Assembly: GCA_003116975.1 (NCBI GenBank)
Contig: BGKB01000060.1
Coordinates: 157,208-221,207 of the forward strand
Length of the DNA stretch: 64,000 bases
From: Aurantiochytrium sp. KH105
Lineage: Eukaryota > Sar > Bigyra > Thraustochytrida > Thraustochytriidae
Reading direction: 5' to 3'
The translations under genes were made by a program, and so were the position numbers. Positions within the stretch are counted from its first letter, which is position 1, and each line of letters opens with the position of its first letter. Below are positions 1 to 10,388 of this stretch, in pieces. The notes beneath the pieces are model-generated. The model worked only from the letters and a program-made list of their open reading frames with translations. It was not told where the DNA came from and did not search any database.

Positions 1-200
1 GGGGCGGGCGGGCGTCGATCGACCCGTCGAGCGAGCGGAGCGCGAGCTTGCCGATGCTCGCTTGCTGTTGCTGCTTGCTCGAGTGATCGAATTCAAATCC
101 TGGCTGGATTCAAATCGCGCTTTTCAACTTCAACTCGCGCTTTCAAATCCAATTTTCAAATTCAATCTTTCAAATTCAAATTCTTTCTCCGTCATCACAC

Positions 201-240
201 CATTCCATTCCATTCCATTCCATTCCATTCCATTCCATTC
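201..240. repeat. (CATTC)8 pentanucleotide microsatellite
   Basis: Eight perfect copies of CATTC are followed by degenerate CTTCATTC units. It lies far upstream of the acetyl-CoA carboxylase start. Confidence 0.9.
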
Positions 241-1040
241 CTTCATTCCTTCATTCTTCACGCAGACCCGGAGCCGCTCTCGCTCTCGCTCTCGCTCTCG
301 CTCTCGCCGGCAGTCAATCGGCCGTCGTCGATACCTCGCTCCGCGCGCTACCTACCGGCCAGTCGGTCAGCACCGAGCCTGCCCGCCTGCCCGCCCACGC
401 ACGCTCGCTCGCTCGCACGCACGCACGCACGCACGCACGCAGGCGCGCACGCAGCGCTCACGCAGGCGCGTACGCAAGCACGCCGGCCGCCGACGGCGCT
501 GTCTCTGTCAGCAACTAGCACGCACACAGCTGCGCCCAGCCAGCCGAGTCGAAGAAAGAAGGCAGCACGCGAGGCCCGATAGTAACAACAAACGACAAAA
601 CGCAGCTGCAGAGGCGCAAGGGACGCGGCAGCGCTTGCGTCAGAGCGTACGCGCGGGAGCGGTACCGTACGTAGGCGGCCGCGGCGAAGATCTCGGGTGC
701 CGTCGTCGGCGTTGTCGGATTCCAGGCTCCAGGCACCCCGCCAGCCAGGCACCTACCTCGCCCGGACTCGCGGCCGCGAGCGCAGGACGGACGCCGGCCG
801 GAGGGAGGGAGGGAAAGGCGAGCGGAGCGGGAGCGACGGCGCCGCGCTGACGAGACGCGGAGGCTGCCCCTGGCTTGGTTCATCGGTCGGTCATCGATCC
901 CAAGCGCATCCTCGCGTTTCATTTTCATTCTTTCTTTCATATCGATCGATCGATCGATCGTCGATTCATCGTCCACCGGGGGCGACACGGCACCTACGCA
1001 CCCCTCGCGGAGATTGCATCGCAGCGCATCATACATACCG

Positions 1041-1090
1041 CCTCGCCTCGCATCGCATCGCCTCGCATCGCATCGCATCGCATCGCATCG
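1041..1090. repeat. (CATCG)10 pentanucleotide microsatellite
   Basis: Ten consecutive 5-base units, of which eight are CATCG and two are CCTCG. The tract lies in the upstream region of the carboxylase gene. Confidence 0.85.
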
Positions 1091-1428
1091 CGGCGTGGCG
1101 TGGCGCAGGAGGTGACCCGGGGCGCATCAGGCAGGCAGGGCCCACACTAATCTCACTAGGGGCTGACGGAGGAAGAAGGGCGGGGAAGAAAGGCGGGCTG
1201 AGAGCAGCCGCAGACCAAACCCCCAATCGGAACATCCGCTGCCACGGACGCACGCGGACTACGCAGGCAGCCAGGCAGGCAGGAAGGCAGGCAGGCCGAG
1301 CGAGCGAGCGAGCGAACCCCCAAGCGCAGCAAACCTGCAGCCGTCTCCGGCAGCAGCAGCACAGCAACAACAACAACAACAACAACAACAAGAGCGGCAG
1401 CACAAGCCTTGTGCACCGCGTACAGCAC

Positions 1429-1449
1429 AAGCAGCAGCAAGAGCAGCAG

Positions 1450-1485
<36 letters not shown>
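1429..1485. repeat. Interrupted CAG/CAA tract in the carboxylase leader
   Basis: CAG triplets interrupted by CAAGAG end about 15 bases before the start codon. They are most likely in the mRNA leader, where they would be an AG-rich unstructured stretch. They are out of the coding region because the carboxylase homology starts at the following ATG pair. Confidence 0.8.
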
Positions 1486-1499
1486 GAGCGGCAGGAACA

Positions 1500-4400
1500 A
1501 TGATGCAGAACGAGAGCATCCCCGGCGGCGCGCAGGATGCCAAGCTCCGCACGTTCGAGAACATGGAGGAGTACGTCAAGTCGCAGGGCGGCAAGCGCGT
1601 GATCAAAAAGGTCCTCGCCGCCAACAACGGCATGGCCGTCGCCAAGCTTCTCAAATCCATCCGGTCCTTTTGCTACTCGACCTTTGGCCGTGAGAACGAG
1701 ATCGAGGTCATCTGCATGGCCACCCCCGAGGATCTCGGCGCCAACGCCGAGTACATTCGTGCCGCCGATCAGGTCGTGCACGTCCCCGGAGGCTCGAACG
1801 TGAACAACTACAACAACGTCAGCCTCATCGTGGAGATCGCCCAGCAGTACAAGGTCGACGCCGTCTGGGCCGGCTGGGGTCACGCCAGTGAGAACCCGGT
1901 CCTCCCGGCCACCCTCGCCGAGCTCGGCATCGTTTTTGTGGGCCCCCCTGCCGGCCCGATGAATGCCCTCGGTGACAAGATCATGAGCAGCATCGTCGCG
2001 CAGTCGTGCGGCTGCCCCATGATCGCCTGGAACGGCTCCGACATCCGCGTCAACTACAAGGAAGACGGCGGCGTCTCGGACGAGATCTTCGACTCGGCCA
2101 ACGTGCAGACCGTCGAGGACGCCAAGAAGCAGGTCGAGAAGATTGGCGTCCCCGTCATGATCAAGGCCAGTGAGGGTGGTGGCGGCAAGGGTATCCGCCT
2201 CGTCGACGACTACTCCAAGGTCGAGGCCTGCTTCCGTCAGGTCCAGAGCGAGGTGCCCGGCAGCCCCATCTTCATCATGCGTCTCGCCGAGCGCGCCCGC
2301 CATCTCGAGGTCCAGCTCCTCGCCGACGAGTACGGTAACGCCATTGCCCTCAGCGGCCGCGACTGCTCCGTCCAGCGTCGCCACCAAAAGATTCTCGAGG
2401 AGGGCCCGCCCGTGGCCGCCAAGCCCGAGGTCTGGAAGCAGATGGAGCACGCCGCCGTCAAGCTCGCCAAGGAGGTCGGCTACGTCAACGCCGGCACCGT
2501 CGAGTACCTGTACGATGACAACGACAACTTTTTCTTCCTGGAACTCAACCCTCGTCTCCAGGTCGAGCACCCGGTGACCGAGATGATCACCGGCACCAAC
2601 GTGCCGGCTGCCCAGCTCCAGGTTGCCATGGGCATCCCCCTCAACCGCATCCCGGACGTGCGCCGCTTCTACGGCTGCGACGATCTCTTTGCGGACGAGC
2701 CCATCGATTTTGACGGCGAGTACGCCGACGAGCCTACCACCACGAGCATTACTCGCGGCCACACCATTGCTGCCCGCATCACGGCCGAGAACCCCTTCAA
2801 CGGCTTCCAGCCCACCATTGGCCAGATTAGCGAGATCAACTTCCGCAGCTACCGCAACGTGTGGGGCTACTTTAGCGTCGACAGCTACGGCCGCGTCCAC
2901 GAGTTTGCCGACTCGCAGATTGGCCACGTCTTTGCCTGGGGTGAGACCCGCGAGGAGGCCCGCCGCAGCCTTGCCATGGCGCTCCACGACCTCTCGATCC
3001 GTGGTGAGATTCGCACCACCATCGAGTACCTCAAGGATCTCATCGAGTCCGAGGACTATGTCAACAACAAGTTCAACACCGCCTGGCTCGATGCCCGCAT
3101 CAAGAGCAACATTGCCGTCTCCAAGATGGACCCGCTCACCATTGCTCTCGTCGGTGGTGTCTGCACCGCGCACCGCGAGATCGCCGCGCGCGGCGCTGAC
3201 TACATGAGCATGCTCGAGCGTGGCCAGCTCCCGCCCGTGCCCCTGCTCGACCAGGCGCACGCCTTTGAGCTCATCTACGAGGGCGTCAAGTACAAGCTCA
3301 ACGGCTGCCACACTGGCGAGAACACCTACCGCCTCTACTGCAACGGCAGCCACGTCGACGCCGAGCTCCGCTGCCTCGCGGACGGTGGCTTCCTCGTGCT
3401 CATTGGCGGCCGCTCCCACGTCGCCTACGTCAAGGAGGATGTCGGCGCCCAGCGCTACACCATTGACGGCCAGACCTGCCTCTTCGAGGACGAGTACGAC
3501 CCGACCCAGATGCGCGCCCAGATGGGTGGCAAGCTCCTCCGCTACCTCGTCGAGGACGGTGCCTCGCTCGAGAAGGGCGACGGCTTTGCCGAGATTGAGG
3601 TCATGAAGATGAACATGACCCTCTCGGCCCTCGAGGCCGGTACCATCACGCTGCACAAGCCCGAGGGTGCCGTCATGGAGCCCGGTGACATGATTTGCAC
3701 CATGGAGCTCAAGGACCCCAGCAAGGTGCAAAAGGCCAAGCTCTTCGAGGGCACCTTCCCCGCCCTTGGCGAGCCCTGGCCCCAGACTCTCCGCAACATG
3801 CCGCACCACACCCTCGAGCGCGCCCAGCGTCGCCTCGAGGCCGTCATGGCCGGTTTCGCGATCGAGAATGAGGTCACTGTCGAGGCCCTCAAGAGCCTCC
3901 GCGACGCCCTCCACAGCCCGCTCCTCCCCGTGCTCGAGATCGAGGGCATTGTCTCGCGCACCAAGCACGCGCTCCCCAAGGCGCTCCTCAGCAAGGTCGA
4001 GAGCCTCTGCCGCGAGCTCCGCTCCAAGGAGGAGCCCAGCCTCGACGACTCGGCGGCCTTTGCCGCTGCTGTGCTCTCGGCGGCCCAGGAGCACCCTCCT
4101 GCCCAGGTCGGCGAGATCCTCTCGGTGGCCGAGTCGTACAAGGACGGCCTCAGCATCCTCTACGCGCGCATCCTCGGCAAGCTGATCGCCAGCTTTGTTG
4201 AGGTCGAGGCCAAGTTCGCCGAGCTCGAGAACTCGGACGCCGCCGACAAGGATGACGTCCTCCAGGAGCTCCGCACCCAGAACGCTGGCGATCTCCCCAA
4301 GGTCCAGCGCTTTGCGCTCGCGCACCACTCGCGCAAGCCCCGCGACACTCTTGTGCTCGCCATCCTCGAGGAGCTCGACACCCTGCAGCGTGGCACCGAG

Positions 4401-7400
4401 ACCCGCAGCGCCTCGCCCAAGCTTCGCTCCGAGTGTGCCAACATCATGCACGAGGTCGCCGCCCTCCAGGGCATCAAGACCACGGATGTGGCCCTCGAGG
4501 CTCGCCAGTCGCTCATTGAGATGGAGCACTCGTACGAGGACCAGCTTAAGTCTGTGACTGACAAGCTCAAGCGCGTCATGCAGGGCGACGAGTCCGCCCG
4601 CGAGGAGCTCGTGCAGTCCACCGAGCCGGTTCTTGCCTACCTCATGGACATTGTCTCGCGCTTCAACGAGAACCCGGCCGACCTTCGCCAGGCTGCCCTT
4701 CGCGTCTACGTGAGCCGCGTCTACGCTGCCTACAAGGTCGTCGATGCCTCGACGAGCGAGCTGACCAAGAACAACCTTGCCTGCGACTTTACCTTCTTCT
4801 CGGAGGCGACCGACTCTGTCCAGGTCGGCGGTGGCGGCTCGGGTCTCGCGAACGTGTCTTCGTTCGAGGACCTCACCAAGGTGCTCAGCAACAACGGCGA
4901 CTTCGACTTTGGCGCGACCAACGAGTCGAACCGCTCCGATGCCGAGACTAGCAGCGTCGGCATGGACCTCGACATTGGCGGCGCCGCCGAGAGCAGCGCT
5001 CCGGCCTCGGGCCTCTCCGGCGGCAAGTCGATGCTTGCGCGCCAGGGCGGCGACTTCAAGGCCCGCTCCGCCTCGGTGGAGGGCCCGGCCTCGTCCACGG
5101 TTCCGCCGTACGTGAACCGCAAGGGCAAGCTCCTCTTCTTCGCCGACATGGCCGAGCTCGAGGAGAACCTTGCGTCCTCGATCAAGGACTTTGGCGCCGA
5201 CACCTCGTCGCCCACGCCGCTCAACGTCGTGCACGTCATCTTTGGCACGCTCGTCGATTCGGAAACTGATGTTTCGGCCAAGCTGTACGAGGTTGTGCAG
5301 AAGAACAAGGATGTGCTCAGCGAGAACCTCGTGCGCCGCATCACTTTTGCCGTGGTGCGCTCCCAGTACGAGGAGGCTGACCGCCACGTGGCCATTGTTG
5401 CCGGCCATGGCGGCCACTTCTTCACCTTCCGCAACAGCTCCGGCTACGAGGAGGACCGTCTTGTGCGCAACATTGAGACGCCGCTGGCCTTCCAGCTCGA
5501 CCTCGAGCGCATGTCGAACTTCAACATTCGCATGGTGCCCATCGGTCGCAGCATGAGCCGCTCCCAGGCTGTGCACGTGTACGAGGCGACGCCCAAGGCC
5601 AACGCCGCCGGCAAGGTTGTGGGCATGCGCCGCTTCTTTGTGCGCGCTCTCGTCCGCGATGCCGAGCGTGTCAAGCTCGACGTCGGCACCTTCGATGCCT
5701 ACCCTGGCCCGGAGCGTGTCTTCGTGCAGGCCCTGCGCGCCCTCGAGTCCGTCCAGGACGACTCGAAGACCAAGGCCCGCAAGAACCACATCTTCATGAA
5801 CGTGCTCAGCGACTCGGCCACCGTCGACGCTGCCTACGTTGAGGGCATCATCCGCACGCTCCACCGCCGCTACGCCAAGCGCCTGATTTCGCAGAACGTC
5901 GAGGAGTTTGAGATCCGCGTCAACGCTGTTCTCGCCGAGGGTGCGCCGAGCATGCCCATCCGCGTCATTGCCTCGAACCCGACCGGCTTTGCCCTCAACA
6001 TCGACACCTACGTCGAGGCCTCGGACCCTTCGGGCTCGCAGGATGCCATGTACTACTCGATCTCCGAGGGCGACGGCGGCCTCGGCGGCGCCCTTGCCGC
6101 CATGGGCCTCGGTGCCGGTGAGGCCGACGTCAACGCCGGCTCCACGGACAGCACGGGCTCGCTCCACGGCAAGCCCCTGCACACGCCGTACCCGGTCTCG
6201 GACGAGTTTGACGAGCGCCGTGCCCGCGCCCGCGCTGCCAGCACGACCTTTGCGTACGACTTTCCGGATCTCTTCCGCAAGTCGCTCGAGTTCGCCTGGC
6301 GCGAGCACCTCAGCACGACCGGCACCAAGGAGAACATGCCGCCCCGCAAGAGCCTCGTCGAGGCCGAGGAGCTCGTCCTCGACGACGAGTTCGAGGCCGG
6401 CGATGCCGTCGACCCGGTCAACGCCCCCCGCCTCTGCCGCGTGGAGCGCAAGGCCGGCCGCAACCCGATCGGCATGGTCGCGTGGCGCTTCTTCATGCGC
6501 ACCCCGCAGTACCCGCGTGGCCGCGAGGTCGTGGTCATTGCCAACGACATTACCGTCAAGGCTGGCTCCTTTGGTACCCGCGAGGACATGCTCTTTGACC
6601 AGGCCTCCAAGTACGCGCGCCTGAATGGGCTCCCCCGCCTGTACATTGCCGCGAACTCTGGCGCCCGCATCGGCATGGCCGACGAGGTCAAGCGTGCCTT
6701 CCAGGTCAAGTGGATCAACGAGGCCGACCCGACCAAGGGCTACGAGTACATTTACGTGAACGAGGACACCTTCAACCAGCTCGGCCCCGACGGCCGCAAG
6801 AGCCTGCTCGCCGAGAAGGTCGAGGGCACGGACCACTTCCGCATCAACGCCATCGTCGGTGAGTCCCCGGACCTTGGTGTGGAGAACCTCCGCGGCTCGG
6901 GTACCATTGCCGGCGAGACGGCGCGTGCCTACGAGGAGTCCTTTACCCTCTCGTACGTGTCGGGCCGCTCGGTCGGTATTGGCGCCTACCTCGTCCGCCT
7001 TGGCCAGCGCATTGTGCAAAAGGGCAAGAACGCCCCGATCCTGCTCACCGGCTACCAGGCGCTCAACTCGCTCATGGGCCGCGAGGTGTACACCTCGAAC
7101 TTGCAGCTCGGTGGCACCAAGGTCATGTTCGCCAACGGTGTCTCGCACCAGAGCGTCCGCCACGACCTCGAGGGTGTGGCCTCCATGGTCAAGTGGCTCT
7201 CGTACGTGCCGGAGCGCCGCGGCGCCCCGCTCCCGCTCACGGCCCTGGTCTCGGGTGACCGCATCGACCGCGACGTCGAGGTGCACCCGCGCGACCTTGG
7301 CTCGGACTACGACCCGCGCACCCTGCTCACCGGTCTCTCCAAGGAGGACGGCAGCTTCCTCGGCGGCTTCTTTGACAAGGACTCGTTCACCGAGACGCTC

Positions 7401-8558
7401 TCCGGCTGGGCTCGCACCGTCATTGCCGGCCGCGCTCGCTTGGGCAAGCTGCCCATGGGTGTCATCATCTCGGAGATCCGCACCGTCGAGGCGCGCGCGC
7501 CCGCTGACCCTGCGGCGCCCGAATCCCAGGAGCTCATCTGGAACCAGGCCGGTCAGGTGTGGTTCCCGGACTCCTCGTACAAGACGGCGCAGGCCATCAA
7601 CGACTTCAACCGCGAGGGTCTCCCGCTCATGCTCTTTGCCAACTGGCGTGGCTTCTCGGGCGGTACCCGCGACATGTTCGACCAGATTGTCAAGTTTGGT
7701 GCCTACATTGTCGACGCCCTTGTCGCGTACAAGCAGCCTGTCTTCGTGTACATCCCGCCCTTTGGCGAGCTGCGCGGCGGCGCTTGGGTCGTGGTCGACG
7801 AGACCATCAACCCGTCCATGATGGAGATGTACGCCGACACTGACGCGCGCGGTGGTGTCCTCGAGCCGGCCGGTGTCGTCTCGATCAAGTACCGTGCCAA
7901 GGATGTCCTCGCCACGGCGCACCGCGTCGACGAGAAGCTCAAGGGCATGGTCGAGAAGCTCAAGGCCGCCGCCCCGGACTCTGCCGAGGCCGCGGACCTG
8001 AAGAAGGCCATTGCCGAGCGCGAGAAGCTCCTCATGCCCATCTTCAAGCAGATTGCCGTGCACTTTGGCGATCTCCACGATCGCCCGGGCCGCATGCAGG
8101 CCAAGGGCGTCATCCGCAGCGTGGTCCCCTGGAGTAACTCGCGCCGCCACTTTTACAACCGCCTGCGCCGCCGTCTTGCCGAGCTTGACGCCGTCGCCAA
8201 GATCGACGAGGTGGTTGCCCTTTCGGACGACCTCGGAGCCCCGAGCTCGCAGCCGCTCGAGATTCTTGAGAGTGTCTTCAACGCCTCGTGCGACTCGAGC
8301 GTCCCGGACTGGAACAACGACAAGACGGTCCACGAGTGGCTCGTCTCCGAGCAGGGCCAGCAGGCCGTGTCCAAGCACCTCGCCGGCATCAAGGCGGACG
8401 CTATCTCGGACAAGGTCACTTCTCTCGGCATGGAGGACCCCAAGGCCATCCTCAAGGGCCTCATGGGCGTCATCTCCAAGCTCCGCGACGAGGAGCGTGA
8501 GGAGGAGCGCGCCGCTCTCGTCAACCTTCTGCGCAAGGGCTCGCTCCTGCTCAACTAA
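1500..8558 (+). CDS. ACC1: Acetyl-CoA carboxylase, homomeric eukaryotic type
   Basis: This enzyme carboxylates acetyl-CoA to malonyl-CoA, the committed step that feeds fatty-acid and polyketide-type PUFA synthesis. The 2352-residue frame is uninterrupted and has the full eukaryotic order. Biotin carboxylase comes first (about 30-560), with the ATP-grasp glycine loop GGGGKG near residue 228. The biotin carrier domain follows, with E-V-M-K-M and biotinyl lysine at residue 703. A central region runs to about 1570, and the N and C carboxyltransferase halves start near 1580 and 1900. The length matches fungal and animal enzymes. The N-terminus reads MMQNES and shows no obvious signal or plastid leader, so a cytosolic location is inferred. 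The start is two adjacent ATGs directly before the conserved region. There is no intron, and codon use is extremely C/G-ending. Confidence 0.98.
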   Translation: MMQNESIPGGAQDAKLRTFENMEEYVKSQGGKRVIKKVLAANNGMAVAKLLKSIRSFCYSTFGRENEIEVICMATPEDLGANAEYIRAADQVVHVPGGSNVNNYNNVSLIVEIAQQYKVDAVWAGWGHASENPVLPATLAELGIVFVGPPAGPMNALGDKIMSSIVAQSCGCPMIAWNGSDIRVNYKEDGGVSDEIFDSANVQTVEDAKKQVEKIGVPVMIKASEGGGGKGIRLVDDYSKVEACFRQVQSEVPGSPIFIMRLAERARHLEVQLLADEYGNAIALSGRDCSVQRRHQKILEEGPPVAAKPEVWKQMEHAAVKLAKEVGYVNAGTVEYLYDDNDNFFFLELNPRLQVEHPVTEMITGTNVPAAQLQVAMGIPLNRIPDVRRFYGCDDLFADEPIDFDGEYADEPTTTSITRGHTIAARITAENPFNGFQPTIGQISEINFRSYRNVWGYFSVDSYGRVHEFADSQIGHVFAWGETREEARRSLAMALHDLSIRGEIRTTIEYLKDLIESEDYVNNKFNTAWLDARIKSNIAVSKMDPLTIALVGGVCTAHREIAARGADYMSMLERGQLPPVPLLDQAHAFELIYEGVKYKLNGCHTGENTYRLYCNGSHVDAELRCLADGGFLVLIGGRSHVAYVKEDVGAQRYTIDGQTCLFEDEYDPTQMRAQMGGKLLRYLVEDGASLEKGDGFAEIEVMKMNMTLSALEAGTITLHKPEGAVMEPGDMICTMELKDPSKVQKAKLFEGTFPALGEPWPQTLRNMPHHTLERAQRRLEAVMAGFAIENEVTVEALKSLRDALHSPLLPVLEIEGIVSRTKHALPKALLSKVESLCRELRSKEEPSLDDSAAFAAAVLSAAQEHPPAQVGEILSVAESYKDGLSILYARILGKLIASFVEVEAKFAELENSDAADKDDVLQELRTQNAGDLPKVQRFALAHHSRKPRDTLVLAILEELDTLQRGTETRSASPKLRSECANIMHEVAALQGIKTTDVALEARQSLIEMEHSYEDQLKSVTDKLKRVMQGDESAREELVQSTEPVLAYLMDIVSRFNENPADLRQAALRVYVSRVYAAYKVVDASTSELTKNNLACDFTFFSEATDSVQVGGGGSGLANVSSFEDLTKVLSNNGDFDFGATNESNRSDAETSSVGMDLDIGGAAESSAPASGLSGGKSMLARQGGDFKARSASVEGPASSTVPPYVNRKGKLLFFADMAELEENLASSIKDFGADTSSPTPLNVVHVIFGTLVDSETDVSAKLYEVVQKNKDVLSENLVRRITFAVVRSQYEEADRHVAIVAGHGGHFFTFRNSSGYEEDRLVRNIETPLAFQLDLERMSNFNIRMVPIGRSMSRSQAVHVYEATPKANAAGKVVGMRRFFVRALVRDAERVKLDVGTFDAYPGPERVFVQALRALESVQDDSKTKARKNHIFMNVLSDSATVDAAYVEGIIRTLHRRYAKRLISQNVEEFEIRVNAVLAEGAPSMPIRVIASNPTGFALNIDTYVEASDPSGSQDAMYYSISEGDGGLGGALAAMGLGAGEADVNAGSTDSTGSLHGKPLHTPYPVSDEFDERRARARAASTTFAYDFPDLFRKSLEFAWREHLSTTGTKENMPPRKSLVEAEELVLDDEFEAGDAVDPVNAPRLCRVERKAGRNPIGMVAWRFFMRTPQYPRGREVVVIANDITVKAGSFGTREDMLFDQASKYARLNGLPRLYIAANSGARIGMADEVKRAFQVKWINEADPTKGYEYIYVNEDTFNQLGPDGRKSLLAEKVEGTDHFRINAIVGESPDLGVENLRGSGTIAGETARAYEESFTLSYVSGRSVGIGAYLVRLGQRIVQKGKNAPILLTGYQALNSLMGREVYTSNLQLGGTKVMFANGVSHQSVRHDLEGVASMVKWLSYVPERRGAPLPLTALVSGDRIDRDVEVHPRDLGSDYDPRTLLTGLSKEDGSFLGGFFDKDSFTETLSGWARTVIAGRARLGKLPMGVIISEIRTVEARAPADPAAPESQELIWNQAGQVWFPDSSYKTAQAINDFNREGLPLMLFANWRGFSGGTRDMFDQIVKFGAYIVDALVAYKQPVFVYIPPFGELRGGAWVVVDETINPSMMEMYADTDARGGVLEPAGVVSIKYRAKDVLATAHRVDEKLKGMVEKLKAAAPDSAEAADLKKAIAEREKLLMPIFKQIAVHFGDLHDRPGRMQAKGVIRSVVPWSNSRRHFYNRLRRRLAELDAVAKIDEVVALSDDLGAPSSQPLEILESVFNASCDSSVPDWNNDKTVHEWLVSEQGQQAVSKHLAGIKADAISDKVTSLGMEDPKAILKGLMGVISKLRDEEREEERAALVNLLRKGSLLLN

Positions 8559-9470
8559 ACAACCTGTAATCAAATCAACGATTCAATCCAAATATCATAC
8601 ACATACTATGCTCTTCATTTTCTCTCTTGCGCGCGGCAGTCATGGATGGCCACATGGCCAACCTTAATTGTTTGGGTGAGACGAAGAGCGCGCAGCGATC
8701 GATCAATCAATCTTTCCGGCTTCGCAGTCGGTCTGCTTCTATCACCAGCCAGCGTATCATCTTGTTGGCTCGCTTCTAGCTGCACTGATTGTGTGTCGCC
8801 ATGTGACGGCCCCTTGTCCTTGCCCTCTGCCGCTCTCGGCCGCGGGTGAAATGACATCATCATCATTGCGTCCGTAAACACCCCCCGGATCACCGTCTGT
8901 CCACCGTGGACTCTGCCAGTATATACATATATACCTTTCTCCGCCTGGCTAGACAGTTTTATCGAGATGCCTGGTGCCTCTGGCTGTGGCCTGGCCGGCT
9001 GGCCACCAGCCTCTTTGCCGCGCAGCTGCAGCTGCAGCCTGCTCTTCGATAAGGTTGGACCTGGACTTGGATTTTGTTTGTTATACATGCCTGTGCGCAT
9101 GCGTCGCGCCTGACTTCGCTGTGGGTGTGCGAGTTCTCCGGGCGGCATCGACACCTTTCTTTACAGACATTGGCGGCAGTAGCTCGACGCATGATGACCG
9201 CACGTCTACAATATCGCCGTTGGCCGCTGCCGTCTGCAGCTGCTGCTGCGTGCATGTTTTCTTGCCGCAGATCTTGCTGCTGCTACAGATTTTGGGTGGT
9301 TGGACCGGCGCGGAACACCATGCAGTGGCGGGACATTCACAAGGCAAGCGCTTGTGGTCACTCCGAAACACCTTTCCAAGCGCGGCCGCGCGGGTGCAAC
9401 GGCCCGGGCTAGTGTTTCCCCTATCTCACGCCTAGCCCCACGCGCCGCGGCACGCGTGCCCGCTGAAAGG

Positions 9471-9572
9471 TTCCGCAAGCGTTCCGCGGACTTTGATTGG
9501 CTGGACGGGGAGGGCAAGTGCGGAATGCGCGAACGCGCAAGTGCGGAATGCGGCCCGCAAGTGCGGAATCCG
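9471..9572. promoter_or_regulatory. Array of direct and inverted GCGGAA motifs with a CCAAT box
   Basis: Three copies of a 16-base unit, GCAAGTGCGGAATGCG (the last with one mismatch), start at 9514, 9537 and 9557. They are preceded by two inverted cores, TTCCGC, at 9471 and 9482. ATTGG, an inverted CCAAT box, lies at 9496-9500. The spacing of 23 and 20 bases is about two helical turns. The GCGGAA core resembles E2F/DP-type sites, but that assignment is inference. Confidence 0.6.
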
Positions 9573-9647
9573 TATGACTCCCTCTTGCGCAGGCCTTAGA
9601 TGCGCCCAAGATTCCGGCTCCTCATCCTCGCCCCGGAGGCCGCTGAT

Positions 9648-9688
9648 CGTTCGTTCGTTCGTTCGCTCGTTCGCTCGTTCGTTCGTTC
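9648..9688. repeat. (CGTT)n tetranucleotide microsatellite
   Basis: About ten CGTT units, with two CGCT variants, lie between the motif array and the cyclin start. Confidence 0.85.
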
Positions 9689-10093
9689 ATTCTCGCTCTT
9701 CGAATGCTCCGCCGCGCTCGCTTTGGTTTCTTTCTTCCCTCCTGCAGCGCTTTCCGAGTCGCTGGCTGCGTTCCACGCGCCCCAGCCGGGCGGGCGATGA
9801 CCGTGGCCGCGGCAGCGAGAACGCGTTGCCTGCTGCTGCCTGCCTGCCTGCCTGCTTGACCGGTGGCGGCGGGCTCTCTCTCTCTCCCTCTCTCCCCCGG
9901 CTCGGAAGGAGGGAACGACCCGATCGATGCAGGGCGGGCGAACGCGACGGAGGATGGAGATGCCGATGTGGAGGGGCGGCAGAAACCGAAAGCCGGCAAA
10001 GCCGGAGGGAGGGAGAACGAGAGCGGGAGGGACCGCGAGCAGGACCGCGAGGAGGGGGCCGAGGACGCGCGGGGACGCGCGGGAGGGGGGAGG

Positions 10094-10356
10094 ATGACGG
10101 CGAGCGCGACGAAAGCCTGCTCGGCAAGATCTTCGACGCGCATCGGGGCCGAGGTGCACGCGGTGCGCGAAGAGTCCAGTTCAGGGCGGCGGGCGGCGGA
10201 GATGATGAAGAAGAAGGGGCCCGGCGGCGCGGGGAGGCGCGCAGACGCGCAAGAGGCGGCAGCAGCGGGAGCGGGAGCGGGGGGAAAGGCGGAGCGCGCA
10301 GACGCTGCCGTGAGACTGCTCGCCGCAGCCGCCACCACGACCGAGGCGTCCGCAGT

Positions 10357-10388
<32 letters not shown>

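Larger units (their letters stand above)
1..1499. promoter_or_regulatory. Repeat-rich 5' region of the acetyl-CoA carboxylase gene
   Basis: I find no convincing gene here; the frames on both strands are low-complexity. The stretch is a patchwork of short tandem repeats: CATTC pentamers (201-240), GCTCTC hexamers (about 275-306), GCTC/ACGC tetramers (401-440), ATCG tetramers (941-962), CATCG pentamers (about 1041-1090), GGCA and GAGC tetramers (about 1264-1316), a CAA tract (1365-1391) and interrupted CAG/CAA tracts (1429-1485). The last two lie immediately before the ATG and are probably 5' untranslated leader. No TATA box or start site can be placed from sequence alone. Confidence 0.55.
8559..10093. 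promoter_or_regulatory. Carboxylase 3' end and cyclin promoter region
   Basis: This gap holds no gene that I can support. After the carboxylase stop there is a TGTAAT motif (about 8566), a possible polyadenylation element of the UGUAA type known in green algae. An AT-rich stretch with a TATATACATATATA-like core lies near 8919-8934. Farther on are a dense array of GCGGAAT/TTCCGC motifs with an inverted CCAAT box (9471-9572), a CGTT-type tetranucleotide tract (9648-9688) and pyrimidine-rich blocks. The right-hand part is probably the promoter and leader of the downstream cyclin gene. Confidence 0.5.

Noticed and set aside
1029-8573. A 2514-codon open frame on the minus strand across the whole acetyl-CoA carboxylase gene
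   Set aside because: Its protein is Leu/Val/Arg/Asp-rich without family resemblance. The codon-position complement of a strongly C/G-ending coding strand leaves few antisense stops, so this is a by-product of codon bias.
8615-9435. Possible small genes around the AT-rich stretch near 8919-8934
   Set aside because: The frames are Gln/Arg/Ser-rich without homology or coding bias, and the TATA-like stretch may be a 3' or promoter element.
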